Shown one piece after another: positions 58,379-64,000 of a DNA stretch of 64,000 bases. The stretch's first letter is position 1. Each line of letters opens with the position of its first letter. The stretch covers positions 21,049,674 through 21,113,673 of the forward strand of contig NC_052400.1 in the NCBI RefSeq assembly GCF_009389715.1, in the 5' to 3' direction. The stretch comes from Phoenix dactylifera. Taxonomy: Eukaryota > Streptophyta > Magnoliopsida > Arecales > Arecaceae. The notes beneath the pieces were generated by a model that was not told where the DNA came from, did not search any database, and saw nothing but the letters and a program-made list of their open reading frames with translations. The position numbers were made by a program, and so were the translations under genes.

Positions 58379-60514
58379 CTAGAGGTAGATGGCAGCTACC
58401 GTGATGAGGGTTACAACTGTACAGACCAGTGCCTGGAAATAATACACACTAGCTGAATTGGAACATAAATTGAGGTAAGTAATTCAAATAACTAGGAACA
58501 ACAACTTAAGATGGCCTTTTCTCAGCAAAAAAAAGCAATTGAGATGGTAATGGAAATTCTGTCAGGATCATGGAATGATAGTCAACCAGTTGACTGTAGA
58601 AAGACATCAACGGGTATCTTCCTTCTCAACCCCATCTTGTTCGGATGGCCTTGCTCTCTTCTCCTGAACAAGATGGGGTCGATATACTTTGATCCCATCG
58701 GTTGTAAAACCAACTGTCCAGCTGATAATCTAGAAAGACTTCCAAATAGAAGTGGAAATATCAAATAATATAGTGAGGAGTTCTTAGCCAGCTGGTCAGC
58801 ACCCATATAATCTAGGGAGAGGTTCTAGGTTCGATCCCTGATGGTGGCATGTCCGCCATATTTCTCAGAAAAGAAATAGCAATTGTTATGAAGAGTAGTA
58901 TTTTCTTTTTATCAACCCTCAGGCCTCATTGTTGTCTTTGAGAATCTCCTAATGCTTCCAAGGTGATAGAAATTATCAAATAAGGAGTGGTTTCAACTTT
59001 CAAGTAGCTCTGTCAAAAATGCTATGTGCTAGCTATTTGAAAGATTATGATGTTTTCTTGATGCCATAATATCAAATCAATTGTCATTAAGTGTTCTTCA
59101 AGTTTTTATGGCTTAATAGAGTTTTTGAGGAGAATTGTTATGGTGAGTGTTTGAACATTCAGTAAATGGCAAAGTGTTCCACTGTGAAATAATTACTACT
59201 CACAAGCTCCGTGGAGCAGATTTGCAGCTTGTTGGTAGTTATAGAAAGCAAAGTCAGGTCATGATTTTGCCTTGACTATGCGTGCACTCGAGCATGCATG
59301 TACACGCCTGAATGCATGCAGGTCTGTGCAAGGGTGTCACAGAGAGAGAGAGAGAGAGAGGGAGACTAACAGCAATTGCATTGGCAGCAAGGCCAGATCG
59401 CTCTCGCGGATCTTTGTGGTAGTAGCTGCATAAGTAGAGAATTGCAGCATAGTACCATATCAATGGGCACACAAATCCCAAAAGCAAACTGCAAAAGCAT
59501 GGTGTCCTTATGAGATCAATGTATGAGATAAAAAGAAGTGATGGAGGTGATGTGGCGCACTTACGAACACCATCCTATTCCACAGCCGCAGCATGGAAGG
59601 GGCTTGTTGAACATGGCCAACCGGGGGTCTTCTTCATCTTTTATCAATATATACTTCCCACCACAATCCTTGCAATCATTGGATTGCCCTACATTCACCA
59701 TGACATGTCAATTAGACAAGCCACTAAACATGACAATTTGAGGTTTCAAACACAAACAGAGCATTTCGATATTCCCTTCATAGGATGCCTTTACATTCAC
59801 TGACTCATAAATTTTTCTGATGCACAGAAAATTTCATGAGGTTTTCAGTGAAAATGTATTAGGCTCGAATTCATTGAATTAAATTCCACAGTACTTCCAG
59901 TAATTGTAATCAAAGATAAGTTCCAAGTTTCTAACAATTGGATGCTTTCTAAGTGAGGCTTTTTCCATATTCTCCAGCAGACTAAGGCATCACTGGCTTC
60001 ATGCATCAAAATGTGTCCATGAGAATTAACTCAAAGATTGTATTGCCATATGATGGTAGTAAAGCTGAAAATGAAGTTGTATTTTAAGCAAAGCTTCGTC
60101 CCAAACCTTTCTATGGGGTGACATATGACATTCCTTACAAGACATCAGTGGTTTCATTCAAATATATATGTGTGCGTGTGTGTGTGTGTGTACTTTGGAA
60201 AGAAAACACCATCAATATCCTGAAAATTGCTCATAAGTTGACCAAAGCAAACAGTAACAAATCAAACAAAAGAAATCAGATATCATTTGCGCTACTGACA
60301 TCCAATGATTGTCAAGGAAAAAAAAGAGACCACGGAACACAGTGAGGAATATATATTTTATTCTGCAGTGATTCAATGCAAGATAATTGGTAACAACGCA
60401 AATTTGTCAGCTTCAGTACCTTAGACTATCAGTCAACCTGTGCAAAATTATGGTAAAAGAAGATTATTAGGTAGTTAAAGCATAAATCAGGGGAATTCAG
60501 CTACCACTCTCCAT
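58379..60514 (-). CDS. 60S ribosomal protein L18a-like small membrane protein
   Basis: Minus-strand gene with coding exons 60514-60505, 59688-59565, 59488-59371 and 58432-58379, joining through GT-AG junctions to 306 nt, 101 residues plus stop. The product starts MESG, has a CKDCGGKY segment and the motif RLAMFNKPLPCCGCGIGWC at about 24-45, then hydrophobic segments at about 46-63 (LLLGFVCPLIWYYAAILY) and 80-100 (ANAIAALVCTVVTLITVAAIYL), separated by YYHKDPRERSGLAA. This resembles the plant L18a-like family, which is named after the ribosomal protein but is membrane-spanning and of unclear function. It is not a ribosomal subunit by the features seen here. The first coding exon supplies three codons plus one base; its exon starts after a GGGTTACAG acceptor at 60600, so the leader is spliced. 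The promoter was not located. Gene structure is firmer than the family name. Confidence 0.78.
58629..58679. repeat. Perfect 14-bp inverted repeat
   Basis: ACCCCATCTTGTTC at 58629-58642 and its exact reverse complement at 58666-58679, with a 23-nt loop, in the last intron of the L18a-like gene. It could form a short hairpin. No T tail follows. Confidence 0.75.
58780..58875 (+). mobile_element. Short tRNA-derived SINE or SINE fragment
   Basis: A box TAGCCAGCTGGT at 58785-58796 and B box GGTTCGATCCC at 58828-58838, then GATGGTGGCATG and TCCGCCATATTTCTC. It has pol III promoter boxes but no cloverleaf acceptor stem, so it is a SINE head rather than a tRNA gene. It lies in the last intron of the L18a-like gene, antisense to it. 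Confidence 0.6.
59340..59362. repeat. (GA)n run next to a splice donor
   Basis: On the minus strand this is a (CT)n tract starting about 9 nt after the GTTAGT donor of the third coding exon of the L18a-like gene. Confidence 0.85.
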
Positions 60515-60599
60515 CTGTGCAGCAGTTGCTATATCACAAACACATCTTAATGTCCTTGATTTTCTGCCGGCCTCCAATTACTGGAATCCAATAGCATGC

Positions 60600-63500
60600 C
60601 TGTAACCCATTAGTTTATCAAAAAAATTGTTTTACATTTATATTTGGCACTTGAAAAAAAAGCAATTAAACATATCAATTACATAAAGGAAGCTGAAGTT
60701 TGTGCCCCAACAAAAAATAAGCCTGCTCAAATTATGGTACAGATGAAGAGGTTTATTTAGAAAGGAAAGAGCAGGTAATGATCAGGGCAAGTACCAATGA
60801 CATTATAAAAATAACTGGAAGAAAATGATTAATAGCATTTTCAAATTAAATAAAGATTGATGAATATAATAACTTCAGAATTTAATCCAATTTCTGTAAA
60901 CTATGGTCCAGATTCAAAAAAATTCTGTGAAGACAAATTACAGAATGCAAATTGACTGTCCATGTTTGAATGACCTTATTCACAATTGTCATAATCACCT
61001 GCACAAGGTGAGGAGTCATAGCTTTTAAATACTCATAAGCATGTATCCAATATTTCCCATTATGAAAAGAGATCCATTTCAATCACCAAGGAGAGGTTTT
61101 TACAATGATAAGACTTCTAAAGAGGATCAATCTAGAGCACATAATCCGATTGCAGTAGTTGCCATCAACATAACATTCTGGATCATATAATTTCCAGCAT
61201 AGTTTCATTGGTCTATGATTGCATTAATATTGAAGCCAACACAGAAATTTAGAAAGCAAATTGGATCAATTAGAAAAACTGCAACAGAAAGATTACACTA
61301 AAAGATGAGGGATAAGCAGAATGAATTCATAGAAATAAAAGGTCTGGTTTTATACCGAACCATAAGTAACATTGAGGAGCAAGGGCATCACAGAAGATGA
61401 GAGCTCAAGCTTTTCATAAACACAAAATGATATAGCTATTATTATCTTCATGTATGTAAAGCACAGGTTATAAACCATTCTATAGCCAACAGGACCATGA
61501 AGTTTGAAAAAATAAGGAGAAGACCAGCTAAACCTTGGTTGTTCAAAGTTGATTAAATGATGCATAGATGATCTGAAGACACATCTTATGAACCTGGCAT
61601 CATCTATCCTAATTTTAATGCAAACTCTGACTCCATGGTTATTCAGCTCCACGGTTCTCATGCATCTAATCATATGGACCCCTCATCCCAATTCAACAAC
61701 CCCCCCCCCCCACCTTCCCCCCCCGGGTCGTTCCTGCTATATAATAATATACAGCTTGCTCTATATATGTAAGAATTTGGAGAGGAATGACAGTGTGTCG
61801 ATGAAAGTAGGCAAACAACTTCTTATGGAAAAAAAAGGACTCAAAATAAGTTGACAGAATCACAAGATTACATCAAATGCTTCAACCTCTTGGTAATAGC
61901 ATGTGATAAATATTATAAGCATAAAAGAAGCAAGCCTAGTCAAGATGCTCTGCCTACTTTGCCAAGATTTCTAAATAAATAAAGGTCAATATGCCCTGTT
62001 AGTGATACAATATTCAAAATCTTTATCACTACAACTTTTTAAGGTTTTACTTAAGTTACTTCTTTGTTCCTTTTTCGTCGACACCATAAGTCATAAGAGA
62101 TCTGAGATTCTCTTCCCACAACAGCCAACTGTGGCAGAATCAGATGGTCCCGACCATTTTAACACTTCAACTGCTCCAACTGCTCCATTTATGGCAAAGA
62201 CCATGGGTTCAAAATGAAATCAAACTCCAAATACACTGTATCTATGTTGACTGCTTCATGTTAACATAAGCAGCACGAGAAAGCGTCAGTTGATCAACAG
62301 CATAAAGATCTTTAAACTCTTCTGTTAGATGCTAGTGGTATGAGTATCTGATATGAAATATGCAAAAAAGTTAGAACAAGTTAAAGGGTCCAGCTTGTTA
62401 GAATTTTGCTTTATGACAACTTATTTAGTTTTATGGAATCAACTACTTGAAAATACTACTGCAACTAGCATTAAGGCCAACAATAATTGACAGAAGAAGC
62501 AAAGGAGGAACCACTAACTGAAAATTTTTGGCGCCAACTTCTATTATTCAATCCAGGCAAATTCAACATCAAAAAACCCCACAGACAACTCATGCTAGGG
62601 ATAATCTTAAACAATATTAATACCCTAACTCATTATCCATTGATTCCATATCATACCACCCTTCAAACACCTATATTTGTGTAAATCATAGAGCACAGTT
62701 TATCAAAGATATCTGCGAAACACTTTACCATAATCATAATAAATAGGTGACACGTTTCTATCAATTCTTACTTCTTAGCAAAACCTTTTTTTGTCATTCA
62801 TTCCTATCAGCAACTAATTCATCTCAATAAAAACTGGCATGATCATTTGACACAACTTTGACACATTATGTTTCCTGTCTCACCTCATTTTTCACAACCT
62901 TTCATGCACCTTGCATGCATATCATGCTCCTTCAATCTTTGTACTTTCTTAGTTCCACCAAATATCTATCATAAGATTCTAGCCCGTGTTATGCTCATCC
63001 TACTTGCATGCGCCGTATTTGTTGTGCAATGCTTGAACATGCACAATATTGCTATCCAAGATGCAGCAATTACACCACTCCAGAACCAGAGCTTCACTTC
63101 CCGAGTCTTATTCTAAATCCAATCATCTTGATTTTCTTTAAGTTCTTTGTCTCACCATTTTTTTCCAGTAGGTCTTATGGACCCATCTTTAATATGCAAG
63201 TAATTACAAGTTGATAACTGGAGTTATCGACAGTTTTTCATGACCTTCTTAACAATATTCTATCTGAAAATTCAGGGATCATGGATTCGCGTTTCTTTCT
63301 ATCCCATGTTATTCTCCTCCACAGTGCTTCCTTTCCTCATTTCACCAGCTTGAATGTTGTTAGGTGGATAAGATAAACCTCCATCCAAAGATTTCCTTAA
63401 GGAACTCATAATGTTTAACTATTCCTTGAAGATGTTGATCGCATCCCAGCATAAATAAGCCAAGAGAATTTCATAACTGAAAAATAAAAATTTATAATGT

Positions 63501-64000
63501 CTTCATATGACACCAAACTCCTAGGCTCACCTTGCTCTCAAAGTTCTCACTAAACTCTGACCTTCATGATGACTGAATTCATAAAAATCCATAGGATAAA
63601 ATTAAGGGATTCAAAGTTAGCTTTCCAATGCATGGTCCCCCACCTTAAAATTGACACATGCCTATGAGTTAAGCCTCGAAAAAACAGTCACTATTGATCT
63701 TCCAGCTAGTTTGTCTTGCCTTAAGCCTATGAGCTGGTCACCATGCAAACCCGAGTAAAAGTAGGCAACAGTAATTGAAAAACAATTATATTGAATGAAG
63801 GCATGACATAGAGTATGAAAAATTAGTAAATATGCCCCTAAGAACTTAAGATAATGAACGTGGGGGGGTTGGAGCCAATAGACCTGAAATAGCCTGTATA
63901 AAAGGGCTTATTAAGGATGTGAACAGAATAACAAATCCATCAGAAAAAAAAAAATTTATATATAAGTTGGCACAAGGTTTTCGCTTTAAATCAATCTTTC
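60600..64000. other. Upstream region or leader intron of the L18a-like gene
   Basis: AT-rich. The acceptor at 60600 means at least one leader exon lies further upstream on the minus strand, but I could not place it. A C-run occurs at 61700-61727. The short open frames show no recognisable family and no supported splicing. Confidence 0.5.

Overview
This window is nuclear DNA of a flowering plant. It has long AT-rich GT-AG introns, few genes, plant-specific protein families (a clade A PP2C, an NDR/Tricornered kinase with plant-type N terminus, an NSR-type RRM protein) and plant retrotransposon classes (LARD, TRIM, tRNA-SINE). A monocot with expanded introns, perhaps a palm, is my guess; that part is inference from the feel of the proteins and intron sizes, not proof.

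Layout. 1-3928: AT-rich intergenic DNA with one solo LTR (1853-2095) that has a perfect 5-bp target duplication. 3929-29668 (+): a 13-exon NDR-family AGC kinase gene whose exons join into an uninterrupted 537-residue reading frame. Its 7.4-kb intron 10 holds a complete 5355-bp non-autonomous LTR retrotransposon (19529-24883) lying antisense, with perfect GTATG duplications and nearly identical LTRs. 29669-33015: intergenic. 33016-39408 (+): a 6-exon RRM protein of the nuclear-speckle type (234 residues). 40115-40905: a tRNA-derived SINE abutting a fold-back element with a microsatellite core. 41085-45590: a dispersed duplication of about 1.35 kb carrying an unknown two-membrane-segment protein gene (intact, 41365-41967, -) and its frameshifted copy (44552-45114, -), with a separate tandem repeat between them. 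45600-49700: intergenic, with a second solo LTR (48506-48805). 50826-56193 (+): a HAB1-like ABA co-receptor phosphatase gene (4 coding exons, 522 residues), preceded by an overlapping upstream ORF rich in cysteine runs, and with a complete 436-bp TRIM in intron 3. 58379-60514 (-): a small L18a-like membrane protein (101 residues) whose initiating coding exon is only 10 nt. 60600-64000: no gene seen.

The genes do not form an operon-like unit. The kinase and the phosphatase are both signalling enzymes, but nothing in the sequence links them. The main novelty is in the mobile DNA: a young LARD family with a GC-rich, repeat-built LTR inside a signalling gene, three small LTR elements of TRIM type with exact target duplications, and the poly-Cys upstream ORF of the phosphatase.
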